NCBI GenBank assembly: GCA_021818445.1
Contig: JAKAEB010000006.1
Location: 1 to 64,000 of the forward strand
Direction of reading: 5' to 3'
Origin: Planctomycetota bacterium
GTDB lineage: Bacteria; Planctomycetota; Phycisphaerae; WQYP01
Length of the DNA stretch: 64,000 nucleotides
Shown: piece by piece, positions 19,095-27,905 of the stretch
Position numbering within the stretch: the first letter of the stretch is position 1
Layout of the letters: each line of letters opens with the position of its first letter
Notes under the pieces: generated by a model
Database searches by the model: none
Told to the model about the DNA's origin: nothing
What the model saw: only the letters and a program-made list of their open reading frames with translations
Translations under genes and position numbers: made by a program

Positions 19095-19190
19095 CCGACC
19101 GCCGTTAATAAACCATTGGAAACATACGATTACATGATTGGACAACCGCAAGCATGCGAAGGGATGGGCAGTTTCCGTAAACATTTGCCA

Positions 19191-20528
19191 TCATTGCAGG
19201 GCCCCCCTGTCGTGAAGCTTTTTCAGCAGCAGATTGAAATAAATTAATCCGCCGAAACCGCTCCACCGGGCCAGCAAACGCCTTGTCCGGGCGTAGTCCA
19301 ATGGTTCAGAGATGCCGAGCCAGTTTTGCAGGTTGTTCCGTGCACCAACATCGTCAGCCGGGAAAATATGCAGTCGCCCCAGCCCCCGCAAAAGCACATA
19401 CTCCGCCGTCCAGCGCCCCACACCAGTCAAGGTTTCGAGCGATTTTTGAGCCTCACCATCCGGAAGGCGGCTAATGGCATCGGCATTCCACTGCCCATCA
19501 CTTACGGACCTGGCTAAAGACAACACCGCCCGCGCTTTGGCAAAACTGAAACCCAACGCCCGCAATTCGTTCGCGGTATGCGACAGCAAGGCAACTGCGT
19601 CAGGAAATGAATGTTGCGCCTGCGATTCATTCGACAACCCGCGACCGAAATTCCACGCCAGCTTATTGAGCAGGCCAATACCCACCACCAAAGACAATTG
19701 CTGGCATGCAATACCATTAATAATGGCTTCAAATAAATTCGGAAATCTGGGCGGTTTCATGCCCACAAACGGCCGCACAAGATCACGGAGCAGCGGATCA
19801 TTTTCCGCCAACAGATAAAATGAATGCAGATTTACATCCAGCCCCAGCATTTTCGTAAGTATTTTGGGTAAGGCGGCCACGGTGTCATCGCTGCGTCTCG
19901 AATGCCTCACCTGCGCAGCCAGCGCAACCCTCCCACGCCGACGAGTCTGGGTAACGCAAACCTCCACTGGCTCTCCCGCCAGTAGCAGTATCCGAGAATA
20001 GGTTTCACCGTCCCAATGGTCAATCCGATTTTCCGGTCGGCGGCGCAATGTCCAAGCGGTCAGGTCAAGCCGAAACGGCCCAACGGGATAAAGCGTCAAT
20101 TCCTTATGCGTCATTTTGTGGAGCATCTTCCGACCGCGGTAATCTCCTTTCGTGCGAATCCTCACGAAGCCCCAGGTTTGCTTTTCCACAAATTCTTTCA
20201 GCGCAACGGCGCTGTTGTGCTGCTCGTCATGTGCGGCATAGACCAGTGTGACGGGTCCTCCGGCCATGCGTTCAATCAGCGCCTTTACCACGGATGGATT
20301 GGCTTTCAATTCGCGCCAATAACGTTTTTTAAATTCAGCCCATCTGGCCGGATCATGCCCAAACCACGTCCGCAGTTCGCGGCTCGGCGCGATATCCTTG
20401 AGCCAAAGATCAACGTTTGCTTTGGCTTTGGTCATGCCCCGAGGCCAAAGACGCTCTACCAAGATGCGCTGACCATCGTCCGGCGAACATGGCAGATACA
20501 CCCGTTTAATATTGATTGGTGGCACCAT
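19191..20528 (-). CDS. Fusion of DUF488 domain and AlkA-type DNA-3-methyladenine glycosylase
   Basis: 445 residues. The N-terminal 120 or so ([56 protein letters not shown]) are a complete DUF488 domain. From about residue 145 there is an AlkA N-terminal domain ([19 protein letters not shown]) and then an HhH-GPD fold. That fold has [19 protein letters not shown] as helix-hairpin-helix and catalytic Asp393 in FPADDVGA. AlkA excises alkylated bases; DUF488 has no settled function. ATG 20528 is chosen because GGGGGA lies just before it. The frame is open further upstream only because it crosses the hemerythrin gene. Both halves lie in one uninterrupted frame. Confidence 0.9.
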   Translation of the reverse strand: MVPPINIKRVYLPCSPDDGQRILVERLWPRGMTKAKANVDLWLKDIAPSRELRTWFGHDPARWAEFKKRYWRELKANPSVVKALIERMAGGPVTLVYAAHDEQHNSAVALKEFVEKQTWGFVRIRTKGDYRGRKMLHKMTHKELTLYPVGPFRLDLTAWTLRRRPENRIDHWDGETYSRILLLAGEPVEVCVTQTRRRGRVALAAQVRHSRRSDDTVAALPKILTKMLGLDVNLHSFYLLAENDPLLRDLVRPFVGMKPPRFPNLFEAIINGIACQQLSLVVGIGLLNKLAWNFGRGLSNESQAQHSFPDAVALLSHTANELRALGFSFAKARAVLSLARSVSDGQWNADAISRLPDGEAQKSLETLTGVGRWTAEYVLLRGLGRLHIFPADDVGARNNLQNWLGISEPLDYARTRRLLARWSGFGGLIYFNLLLKKLHDRGALQ

Positions 20529-20607
20529 ATGTCCCCCATCGCAAGTTATTCCGCCATTGAGTTTTGGCACCCACTCGCGGTTGCACGCAGATGCTGAAAA
20601 TCCGGCG

Positions 20608-21090
20608 TCAACGCTTGCGCAGTCCCGGCCGTGATTTTTCAATTTCCGCAGTAGCCTTTGCAACCGCGAGAAGCTCTTCCGGAGTGGCGCGGTTTTGAAT
20701 CGCGCCGAATAATGTACGTTCCTCCCAACGGATGTGGTCGTGCAGGGTTCTTCCCGCATCACGGCACCAACTCGGCGGTGGTGGCGAGGTGGCCGTCCAC
20801 AGTTTTGCCTGTGCCGCCAATTGACGGATCGCGGTGTGCTCACGCTGCATTTGGGCAATTTCCGCAGGCGTCATCAGAGAAGTCAGAAGTTCTTCCTCTT
20901 CATTAAAATGTGCCGCGATTTCGGCGTTCCAGCATTCGATAAAGTAAGCTATTACTTCCATGGTGGCTGCGGGCTGATCGTCGGCCACATGAATCAATCG
21001 ATTGGCCACGCGCAGGCCGACAAAATGATCGCGTGAGAAGGGCTGAAGGCTCTCGTGACGTTTGAGCGGGGGATGTTCAAAATCCTTCAT
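20608..21090 (-). CDS. Hemerythrin HHE cation-binding domain protein
   Basis: 160 residues with the histidine/glutamate pattern of a four-helix di-iron hemerythrin-like domain: [53 protein letters not shown]. Such proteins bind O2 or NO, or sense iron and redox state, in the cytoplasm. It lies 79 bp upstream of the DUF488-AlkA fusion on the same strand, so the two are probably cotranscribed, which would link oxidative or nitrosative conditions with DNA alkylation repair (inference). The start at ATG 21090 has AAGG 9 bases upstream. Confidence 0.88.
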   Translation of the reverse strand: MKDFEHPPLKRHESLQPFSRDHFVGLRVANRLIHVADDQPAATMEVIAYFIECWNAEIAAHFNEEEELLTSLMTPAEIAQMQREHTAIRQLAAQAKLWTATSPPPPSWCRDAGRTLHDHIRWEERTLFGAIQNRATPEELLAVAKATAEIEKSRPGLRKR

Positions 21091-21539
21091 TGGCGGGCCT
21101 TATTTCAGGTAACCTCCTGATACGTTAGATGGTTAACCAGCTCAAAAAAAATCGTAACGCGCCGGTAGGGACGATGCAAATCCGCCACCGATATGGGCCT
21201 GCACAACACCGCACGCGCGGGACGGTGCGGTCGAATCTGCCCGTCGCCAATTGGTACTTTCACGGGCAACGCCTTGATGCGGGATACCTTTGCAGGGCAT
21301 TTCCCACCCAGAAATGATTGGTCCAAAGTGGCAGGTTTTACGGCCCGATGCTGATCGGTCACTGATGGCGGTTTGCCGCTACGTATTTGTGATTCAAATC
21401 CTATGGAATCAGACATGACGCGGTGGTGTAACACGGGAAAGGCGCTGCGATCCCCGTCAGCGACCGCGAACCAGACACACCCACAATAAGCGCTGCATTT
21501 ACGCCGGAATATCCTGCTTTATTGACGCACGCGGTTTCA
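21091..21539. other. Non-coding stretch between hemerythrin and pqiC
   Basis: 449 bp with no recognised gene. A leftward frame of 109 codons (21105-21434) ends in the AGGAGG-like sequence before the hemerythrin gene, but its protein resembles nothing I know. The segment probably holds the hemerythrin promoter. Confidence 0.5.
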
Positions 21540-22109
21540 CTAATGCGCTATGGTTCTCGCGATATGCGCGGCCATCATTTTCAGGGCAGAGCTCACTGCA
21601 CTTGCGGCTGCCGGAGCGGATCGCGAGCCTATCTTCACCGTCACATGTTGCCGGTAATTGCGGGCGGACTTTCGCCGCACCAGCGACCAGCGTGCCGTCA
21701 ATCGCACCGTATCGGTGGCGGTAATCCGGAACCGGGTAAACACGACCGTTAAAATCCAGCACGGCCCCCTCGGTTTGGGCTCGCCGGGGACAATAACCGT
21801 GGACGGTGGAAGTGCTCGGGCCAAGTCCATCGCGAGGGTGGCGCGCACCAAGGATGCGAGCGGTGCGGCCCAACGAGTGTCATTGCTTACCTCAATTCGA
21901 TCGCTTGTTTCGTCGCGCGTCAGCCAGAGTCGATCAAGCTGTGGCGGCAAACGAACCCGCCCTACAATAACTGGCAATCCGTGGTAAGCACATGGGGTTT
22001 CCGGCTTTGCACTGAGCGTGATAAACTCCGTGGGCGGACTGGTGCCGCACCCTGCAAGTAACAACAACGCCATGCCGAATAGAATCCATTTCAGGGCTTG
22101 GTATTTCAC
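21540..22109 (-). CDS. pqiC: PqiC-type outer-membrane lipoprotein (ABC-transport auxiliary, DUF330)
   Basis: 189 residues. A lipoprotein signal with lipobox LLAGCGT is followed by a domain starting FITLSAKP and VGRVRLPPQLDR, typical of PqiC/YmbA. PqiC forms a ring on the inner leaflet of the outer membrane at the end of the PqiB tunnel. The start is GTG 22109, overlapping the pqiB stop as GTGA, a usual sign of translational coupling. It is the third gene of the leftward pqiABC operon. Confidence 0.88.
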   Translation of the reverse strand: MKYQALKWILFGMALLLLAGCGTSPPTEFITLSAKPETPCAYHGLPVIVGRVRLPPQLDRLWLTRDETSDRIEVSNDTRWAAPLASLVRATLAMDLARALPPSTVIVPGEPKPRGPCWILTVVFTRFRITATDTVRLTARWSLVRRKSARNYRQHVTVKIGSRSAPAAASAVSSALKMMAAHIARTIAH

Positions 22110-23821
22110 TTTGTTCTACCCTCAAGCAAGGCCTCTGGATGTGCATCAAGATAATTGGCCAAACTGCGTATGGCACGCGCCATACGTACCAACTCCGCTA
22201 TCAGGGAACGGACATTCTGCTGGGCGATATATCGCCCCCCCACGACGCTGCGAACCGCCCTGAGCATCTTTGCGGCCTGCTGTGCCGCCTGCCTGACGGC
22301 ATCGATGGTCACCCCAATATGCCCCCGAGCGTTGTGAGTAATCGCCTGAATGTTGGCCAGCGCCCTATCAAGATGCCGGATGCTGTTTTTCATTTCGGCC
22401 GAATTGACCATTGCGGCAGCACGTGCGGAGAGCCGCTCTACATTGGCACCGATTTTTTCAATGGGCAGTGCATTGATCTTCGCGCTGATGCGCCTGATCG
22501 ACGCCACAATAGACCCAAGGCTTGCAGCCGATGAAGTTGGCAACTGAAGCAGGCCTCCGGCGTGGGGCAGAGTGCCGGTTATTGGTTCGCCGGTCATCAC
22601 AAGTGCAACCTGGCGGCCGCCCAAAATTAAATTGGCCCGCGACGCCTGCACGCGCAACCCCGCGTGCACGAGATGATTAATCACATTTGCCAAGGTTTGG
22701 TTGGCATGATGGACGGAGCGGATTCCAAATTTCCGCGGTGAAAGCGCGATAGTAATAGGTGTAACCATCTGGCCCTTTGCCGAACTGTAACGAAAGCCCG
22801 CGTTAATAACCTCGCCTACACGCCGCCCGTCAAATGTCACCGGCGATCCCCGGTGCAATCGACCGACATTACCCTTAAGCACGACGGCAAATTGAGCGCC
22901 GCTGGCAAGTCCCGCATCTCGCGCCGCAGCAGAGGTGGCATAGAGCTTGAAACACTTGTGCGCAGGGGCGGGGACCGCGTTAAATGGTGCAAATGCCAAT
23001 CCCCCGTTCAGGATCACAGCGAGCGGTGGCATCTCAAAATTGATTCCCGGCCCGCGTGCCGAGATATTAAATCCACCCAGTCGCCAGAATCGGGTTTTGC
23101 GCGTCACCCAATGATTAAAAGGTGAACGCACAAACACCCGGAGGAAGATCATATTTTTCTTTGCGCTGTATCGCCATCCAAGCACCTTACCGGCATTAAG
23201 TCCACGGTAATACACGGGAGAGCCTTGACGTAAATTGCCCAATTGCGGGGTGGCAATCGCGATAGTTGATCCCGGTGAATGCGGTGTTAAAAGAGGCGGG
23301 CGAAGCCGACCTTGAAATCGGCGACAACTGGGGCCCTTGCCCGGAAGTAGTTCAATGACCGGACCCGATATAAGCCCGGCAAGATTGCCGTTGAGCAAAT
23401 TGGGTTGCTGGATGTAAAAGCGAGACCCCTTTCGGAGATAAGGTGCGGCGCTGCCATCCATGGAAAGGGTGGCACGAGCCATTTTGCCATGGTGTGAAAG
23501 CGTCAGCGATTGAAGCTGGCCTACCTGCACACCGTGACAGAAAACGCCCGTTCCCCGGGGATTAAGGCCCGACGCGGTGGGGAATGTGACGACCACAGTC
23601 GGGCCGGATAAAAGCCAGGTTCTCACAATGAGAAACGCCACCAATATCATCGCCGCCAGGGGCACCGACCAAATCCAGCCGCGCCAGGGTGTTTTTTTGA
23701 TTTGGGCAACAGCCAACTCATCATCCGCGCCGGCGTTTGCGTCGGATGGAGTATCTGATTTCCCGGAAGTCGAGGACGAACCATCATCTTCCAAGGGCGT
23801 TCTCCTTATCAAGGACCGCAT
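22106..23821 (-). CDS. pqiB: Intermembrane lipid transport protein PqiB (three MCE domains)
   Basis: 571 residues. One N-terminal helix (WSVPLAAMILVAFLIVRTWL, about 50-70) is followed by three MCE/MlaD repeats that begin TVVVTFPTASGLNPRGTGV, IAIATPQLGNLRQGSPVYYRG and FAVVLKGNVGRLHRGSPVTFDG. A C-terminal helical region (IGANVERLSARAAAMVN and onwards) would form the needle part of the tunnel. PqiB spans the periplasm and carries lipids between the membranes. It overlaps pqiA by 38 bp upstream and pqiC by 4 bp downstream, so the three genes are a tight operon. Confidence 0.92.
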   Translation of the reverse strand: MRSLIRRTPLEDDGSSSTSGKSDTPSDANAGADDELAVAQIKKTPWRGWIWSVPLAAMILVAFLIVRTWLLSGPTVVVTFPTASGLNPRGTGVFCHGVQVGQLQSLTLSHHGKMARATLSMDGSAAPYLRKGSRFYIQQPNLLNGNLAGLISGPVIELLPGKGPSCRRFQGRLRPPLLTPHSPGSTIAIATPQLGNLRQGSPVYYRGLNAGKVLGWRYSAKKNMIFLRVFVRSPFNHWVTRKTRFWRLGGFNISARGPGINFEMPPLAVILNGGLAFAPFNAVPAPAHKCFKLYATSAAARDAGLASGAQFAVVLKGNVGRLHRGSPVTFDGRRVGEVINAGFRYSSAKGQMVTPITIALSPRKFGIRSVHHANQTLANVINHLVHAGLRVQASRANLILGGRQVALVMTGEPITGTLPHAGGLLQLPTSSAASLGSIVASIRRISAKINALPIEKIGANVERLSARAAAMVNSAEMKNSIRHLDRALANIQAITHNARGHIGVTIDAVRQAAQQAAKMLRAVRSVVGGRYIAQQNVRSLIAELVRMARAIRSLANYLDAHPEALLEGRTK

Positions 23822-25001
23822 CCCACATCAGACGCGGGTCGAAACTTCTCGCGGCCAGCATCGTCAATGCCACGACCAATGCAAATGGCAGGGCTGCTCG
23901 TCCTACGTGTACCTGTACAACGCCCGGAAACGACAACAGCGGTGCCATCAGGGCGACAATGAACGGATCGACGTTGGACCATCGGCCAACTCTGTGAATG
24001 ATATGATAAATGCGCGTGCGCAGCACCAGATGTCTTGGCGTCGGATGGCGGATGCTCAGCAGCATCCATGTCAGCCCGACGAGTTTCAGCAGCGGGATTA
24101 AAATACTGGTAATGATGATGATAATGGCCAATTCCCAGAATCCGGCGTGTATTAATTCTTTTATTCCTTCGATAATGGAGTGCCATTTGATACCACCGGG
24201 TTGCAGCGTGTAGCTCATCGCGTAGTAATAGGCAGGAAAATAAAGAACATAGCCGGCCGTCACCAACGCGGCTGTGCGCATGACCGCTTCGGGCTTTCTG
24301 TAATGGAGCCGTTTCCAGCATCGAGGGCAGCGCTTGCCAATATGCTGCCGCTGCAGCACGAGTCCGCATGCGCTGCAGGCGATGGAGTGTGCCGGGCACC
24401 TCTCCGCGCAATCTGGCGCAATGGCCCGCCAGATGCGATGCCCGGACAAGCACCATGGACTGAGCATCTGCAGGCCGGCCGCCATCATGAGGCACCAGCC
24501 GCCCCATTCTATGCGAGCCTGCAATTCCACCTTCGTCCTCATAAACACCACAAAACCGGCCAGAATTAACACATCGGGCATGGCCCAGAGTTCAATATTT
24601 TCGGCATAACGGAACAGACAACCCAGCCATCTGGGTCGCCGTTTTAAGCGCAGCGCCCCAAGTACCACGATCATCATGCCTGAACGGACGAAGGGAAGTA
24701 CGATGGCAAATGCGGCGAACATGACGGCCAGTAACGGCCAGTGATCATGCCATAAGGCCGTCACCCCATCGCTGATGTAGTTTGAACGCGATTCCGGCCC
24801 AAGCGTCGCCTGCATCAATGGAAGAATATTGGCGGGAAACAGGAGTATGAACGCGGCAATCATCCATGCGAGCCCCAAGTTCAGATCCATCGGCTCGGTT
24901 GAATCCAACAGGCAGCCGCAACGAAAGCAAAATGCCGCCGATCGCAACGGAAGAGGATCGACGTGCTGCTGCGCTCCGCAATTTTCGCATGACTGCGACA
25001 C
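23784..25001 (-). CDS. pqiA: PqiA inner-membrane protein with two zinc ribbons
   Basis: 405 residues in two similar halves, each a Cys4 zinc ribbon followed by four transmembrane helices. The first ribbon is CENCGAQ...CFRCGC near the N-terminus and the second CSACGLVLQ...CPRCWKR at about 225. FPANILPLMQ after the first ribbon is the PqiA signature. PqiA is the inner-membrane partner of PqiB. The start is GTG 25001 with AAGGA upstream. First gene of pqiABC. Confidence 0.93.
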   Translation of the reverse strand: MSQSCENCGAQQHVDPLPLRSAAFCFRCGCLLDSTEPMDLNLGLAWMIAAFILLFPANILPLMQATLGPESRSNYISDGVTALWHDHWPLLAVMFAAFAIVLPFVRSGMMIVVLGALRLKRRPRWLGCLFRYAENIELWAMPDVLILAGFVVFMRTKVELQARIEWGGWCLMMAAGLQMLSPWCLSGHRIWRAIAPDCAERCPAHSIACSACGLVLQRQHIGKRCPRCWKRLHYRKPEAVMRTAALVTAGYVLYFPAYYYAMSYTLQPGGIKWHSIIEGIKELIHAGFWELAIIIIITSILIPLLKLVGLTWMLLSIRHPTPRHLVLRTRIYHIIHRVGRWSNVDPFIVALMAPLLSFPGVVQVHVGRAALPFALVVALTMLAARSFDPRLMWDAVLDKENALGR

Positions 25002-25151
25002 GCATCAAATCCTTCGAGGCAAATTATACCTGATTTACCGACGGGCTGATATATTTTTTCCCGGTTCAAAGGGCTAAATCCATTGGCGTAAGGTGTGCTG
25101 GCACGACCCGGCCGAGCCGATTGCAGCAGTTGTGAACTGCCCCCCGCCCTC

Positions 25152-25877
25152 TTAAATGGTTCCGAATCCCGCCATCAGTTCGGCGTTCCCCGCGTAAGCG
25201 CGGGGGTTATTAAATTGATTGTCGTAACCGGGCACAATCACATCCGCGATTTCATATATCTCGGCCAGACTGGTGAGCGCCGCTTTCACATCGAAACAGT
25301 CCGGAGGAACCTTACCGGATAAAAAATGTTCTCGGGTGGCCACCGCCCCGCCGGCGACTACAGTGGTGCTGTCGGCCATCGACACAATTAAACCAGCTTG
25401 CCCCGGCGTAAAACCCGAGAGCGGAAAAAGATCAACGCCAGCAGCGATTTTATCTGGAGCGTTGGCGGTACGGGCCAGGAGGGCCAGGTCTTCATCCACC
25501 ATGGCACGGGTTTCGTCTCGATCGGAGCCGATCTTGCTGGAGGTAATCTCCAGCATTTGCCGGGCAGCGGCCCGCTCCGCTTCTGCCATCCACCAGCGCG
25601 CATCACTAAAAAGCCCCAAGGCTCTGCGATGGGCCGGACGCCAGCAGGTTAAAAACAGGTCGGTCACCTCCGTTGGTTTAAGGCCCGTGCGTTCTGAAAG
25701 CCGCTGCTCCAATGCCGCTGGAGGAAGCCCCGGATCGACTAAAATCCGGTGGTCCCCAGTCACAATCAGAGTGGTGGTGGCGTGTGCAGTGCGGACGGGC
25801 TGCTTTTCCTCCCACATGTCGTTGCAGGCCATCGCCCCGATACTGATTACCGATACGGAAAAAATACCTTCGCTCAT
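25152..25877 (-). CDS. Metallo-beta-lactamase-fold protein lacking the usual metal ligands
   Basis: 241 residues with the scaffold of an MBL-fold hydrolase: TTTLIVTGDHRILVDPGLPP, a helix, LFLTCWRPAHRRALGLF, SGFTPGQAGLIVSM, TTVVAGGAVATREHF and VPGYDNQF. In active relatives these positions read THxHxDH, GHTPGH, GD and GHD. Here the first is TCWRPAHRR, His is Gln in TPGQ, Asp is Gly in AGGA, and His is Tyr in PGYD. All the usual zinc ligands except perhaps one His are gone, yet the frame is intact, so it looks like a maintained non-catalytic homologue. The start is ATG 25877; an in-frame GTG precedes it. It is divergent from mtnP. Confidence 0.8.
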   Translation of the reverse strand: MSEGIFSVSVISIGAMACNDMWEEKQPVRTAHATTTLIVTGDHRILVDPGLPPAALEQRLSERTGLKPTEVTDLFLTCWRPAHRRALGLFSDARWWMAEAERAAARQMLEITSSKIGSDRDETRAMVDEDLALLARTANAPDKIAAGVDLFPLSGFTPGQAGLIVSMADSTTVVAGGAVATREHFLSGKVPPDCFDVKAALTSLAEIYEIADVIVPGYDNQFNNPRAYAGNAELMAGFGTI

Positions 25878-25988
25878 CACGCGGATTATAACGCCAGTTC
25901 ATGGCACCGGCCGCACGGGACGGTTATTATCAGATTGAGAACCCAGATGTGGATAAAACACCATGGGCAGATGTCTTAGCAGGAGCAT

Positions 25989-26873
25989 ATGATGGAGCCA
26001 CGCATTGGTATCATCGGCGGATCGGGGCTGGGGCCAGAATTATTAAAAGATTCCAGCATCACGACTGCGGACGTGGACACACCTTTTGGAAAGCCGGCGG
26101 CCCCGCCTCTGGTGGGTGATTGGCAGGGTATTCCGGTGGCCATATTGGCCCGCCATGGTGTCGGGCACACGTTTAACCCCACCCAGGTTCCATATCGCGC
26201 CAACATTTTTGCTCTGAAATCATTGGGGTGTCGATGGATCCTTGCGTCGGGTGCGGTGGGATCGCTGCAGGAACATATCCATCCACGCGATTTGGTATTG
26301 GTGGATCAGGCGATCGACCGGACGGTTCATCGCCCACGCACATTTTTTGAACATGCCGCCGTCCACGTCGATTTCGCCCAACCCACCTGCGCCCGGCTGC
26401 GCGGGATTTTACTTGATGCAGCCGCAGATTTGCCGGGGCAAATCAGCGTTCACCAGCGCGGTACCTATGTGTGCATGGAAGGACCGGCATTTTCCACCCA
26501 GGCAGAATCTCGGATGCACAAAAACTGGGGCGGAGACGTGATTGGAATGACGCTGCTGCCGGAAGCCAGACTGGCACGCGAGGCCGAGATTGCCTACTCA
26601 TCGATCGCCTTGGCTACGGATTATGATGCATGGAGACCGCACGACCCGGATGTGCCCCCCACCGATCTCATGCTGGAGATTGTTTCGCATCTTAAGCAAG
26701 CTACGGAAAGCGCCCTGAAACTTATCGCCGCGGCAATACCCCGCGTTTGGGACATTCGGCGTGAGACCCTGTCCGCCCACAACGCTCTGGCATTGGCGAT
26801 TTGGTCGGACAAAGCGAAGATACCGGCCGCCGAAAAGGAACGCCTTGCTGTGCTGTGGGGAACATATTGTTGA
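25989..26873 (+). CDS. mtnP: S-methyl-5'-thioadenosine phosphorylase
   Basis: 294 residues. Splits methylthioadenosine with phosphate in the methionine salvage pathway. Family motifs are IGIIGGSGL at the N-terminus, ARHGVGHTFNPTQVPYRANI, and GTYVCMEGPAFSTQAES for base and ribose binding. AYSSIALATDYDAW carries the Asp pair that marks MTA/adenosine-type purine phosphorylases. Two ATGs stand in tandem. The second (25992) is at a better distance from AGGAG at 25981-25985, so the true start may be one codon later. It is convergent with tmk (34-bp gap). Confidence 0.93.
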   Translation: MMEPRIGIIGGSGLGPELLKDSSITTADVDTPFGKPAAPPLVGDWQGIPVAILARHGVGHTFNPTQVPYRANIFALKSLGCRWILASGAVGSLQEHIHPRDLVLVDQAIDRTVHRPRTFFEHAAVHVDFAQPTCARLRGILLDAAADLPGQISVHQRGTYVCMEGPAFSTQAESRMHKNWGGDVIGMTLLPEARLAREAEIAYSSIALATDYDAWRPHDPDVPPTDLMLEIVSHLKQATESALKLIAAAIPRVWDIRRETLSAHNALALAIWSDKAKIPAAEKERLAVLWGTYC

Positions 26874-26907
26874 TTTAATACTATTCGGCCATGTGCAGTT
26901 ACCATGC

Positions 26908-27615
26908 CTATTTAACACCGAAAAATTTTTCAATGGCGGCAAAAATGCGCTTACGCACCACTTCCGGCTTGCCAGTGGCATCAATGAGACGATAGGTATC
27001 GGGAAACTGATCACATTGACTTAAAAAACCTTCCCGCACATGTTGATGAAAGTTGGCGGGTCGCTGTTCAATGCGGTCTTCAAACAGGCCGGTTTGATGG
27101 ATATCTCCTTTCTTGGTGGTGCGCTGGCGCGCGGTGGCGATGGTGATATCGAGAATAATGGTGAGGTCCGGCCAGAGATTTTCGGTCGCGGCTCTCGCCG
27201 TTGCCAAAATGTCTGCCGTCGCAATACCACCGGCTGACCCCTGATAGGCGAGCGTACTGCTGGTGTACCGGTCGGCCAAAACCGTGACCCCCGCGGCCAA
27301 GGCTGGCCGTATCTCCTGGTAAACCAACTGCGCCCGGCTGGCCATGTAAAGCAGCATCTCGGCGCGAATATGCATTCCCTCTCCCCGCTTGGTGAGCAAA
27401 ATATTCCGAATGTCTTCGCCAATGGCGGTGCCGCCCGGCTCGCGAAAGCGGCGATACGTCACACCCCGGTCGCTTAAATATTTTTCAAATTCGCCCAATT
27501 GCGTCGATTTGCCGCATCCATCTACGCCGTCAAAAACGATAAATTTACCTGCCAGCGGATGAACGGCACGGTTCGGTTCCTGCTGGTGCCCGGTAGGTTT
27601 CTTTTCGGTCGACAT
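26908..27615 (-). CDS. tmk: Thymidylate kinase
   Basis: 235 residues. Phosphorylates dTMP to dTDP. P-loop FDGVDGCGKSTQ at about residues 28-39, the DRx motif ADRYTSSTLAYQG, and the REPGGTAIGEDIR segment are all present. The N-terminus has about 25 extra residues compared with E. coli Tmk. ATG 27615 is preferred over the TTG directly before it (GGGGG upstream). It is a single gene, convergent with mtnP. Confidence 0.95.
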   Translation of the reverse strand: MSTEKKPTGHQQEPNRAVHPLAGKFIVFDGVDGCGKSTQLGEFEKYLSDRGVTYRRFREPGGTAIGEDIRNILLTKRGEGMHIRAEMLLYMASRAQLVYQEIRPALAAGVTVLADRYTSSTLAYQGSAGGIATADILATARAATENLWPDLTIILDITIATARQRTTKKGDIHQTGLFEDRIEQRPANFHQHVREGFLSQCDQFPDTYRLIDATGKPEVVRKRIFAAIEKFFGVK

Positions 27616-27804
27616 CAAACCCCCAAAATCAAGTTTGCGATGCTAAAACACTCTGCTATCGGGGTCAAGAATAACCATCTTTTACAACCGGAGTCTGCCG
27701 CTTCCAATCGGTGTATCCGTTCTGCATAGCAAGTGCAGGTGTCTGGCGGATACGCGGCATGGAGTGGTTACCTCATTGGGGCCTCATTCGGAACTCGAAA
27801 TCTC

Positions 27805-27888
27805 AAGGAGGTGAATTGGTGCCGGTGTACGAGTAACATCTGTGCCAAGCAAGGTGGCCGAGGCCGCAGGTGGGTTGTCGCTCGGTGA
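27805..27888 (+). promoter_or_regulatory. Orphan perfect Shine-Dalgarno with tiny reading frames upstream of ispE
   Basis: AAGGAGGTGA (27805-27814) matches the anti-SD of 16S rRNA over ten bases but serves no normal gene. The best-spaced start, GTG 27819, is followed by stop after five codons (MPVYE). A 25-codon frame from GTG 27811 ends TGA at 27886-27888, overlapping the ATG at 27888 that is in the ispE frame (TGATG). It could be a leader peptide or a relic of a lost gene. Confidence 0.4.
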
Positions 27889-27905
27889 TGAGGAACTCGA
27901 ATCGT

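Noticed and set aside
20529-20858. N-terminal extension of the DUF488-AlkA frame
   Set aside because: Runs antisense-free but through the hemerythrin coding end; no homology, and ATG 20528 has a good SD.
21105-21434. 109-codon leftward frame between hemerythrin and pqiC
   Set aside because: No recognisable protein, no SD, and basic/hydrophobic pattern not gene-like. Left as non-coding with some doubt.
23809-24507. 232-codon frame within pqiA
   Set aside because: Shadow frame; pqiA has both zinc ribbons and all helices in the called frame.
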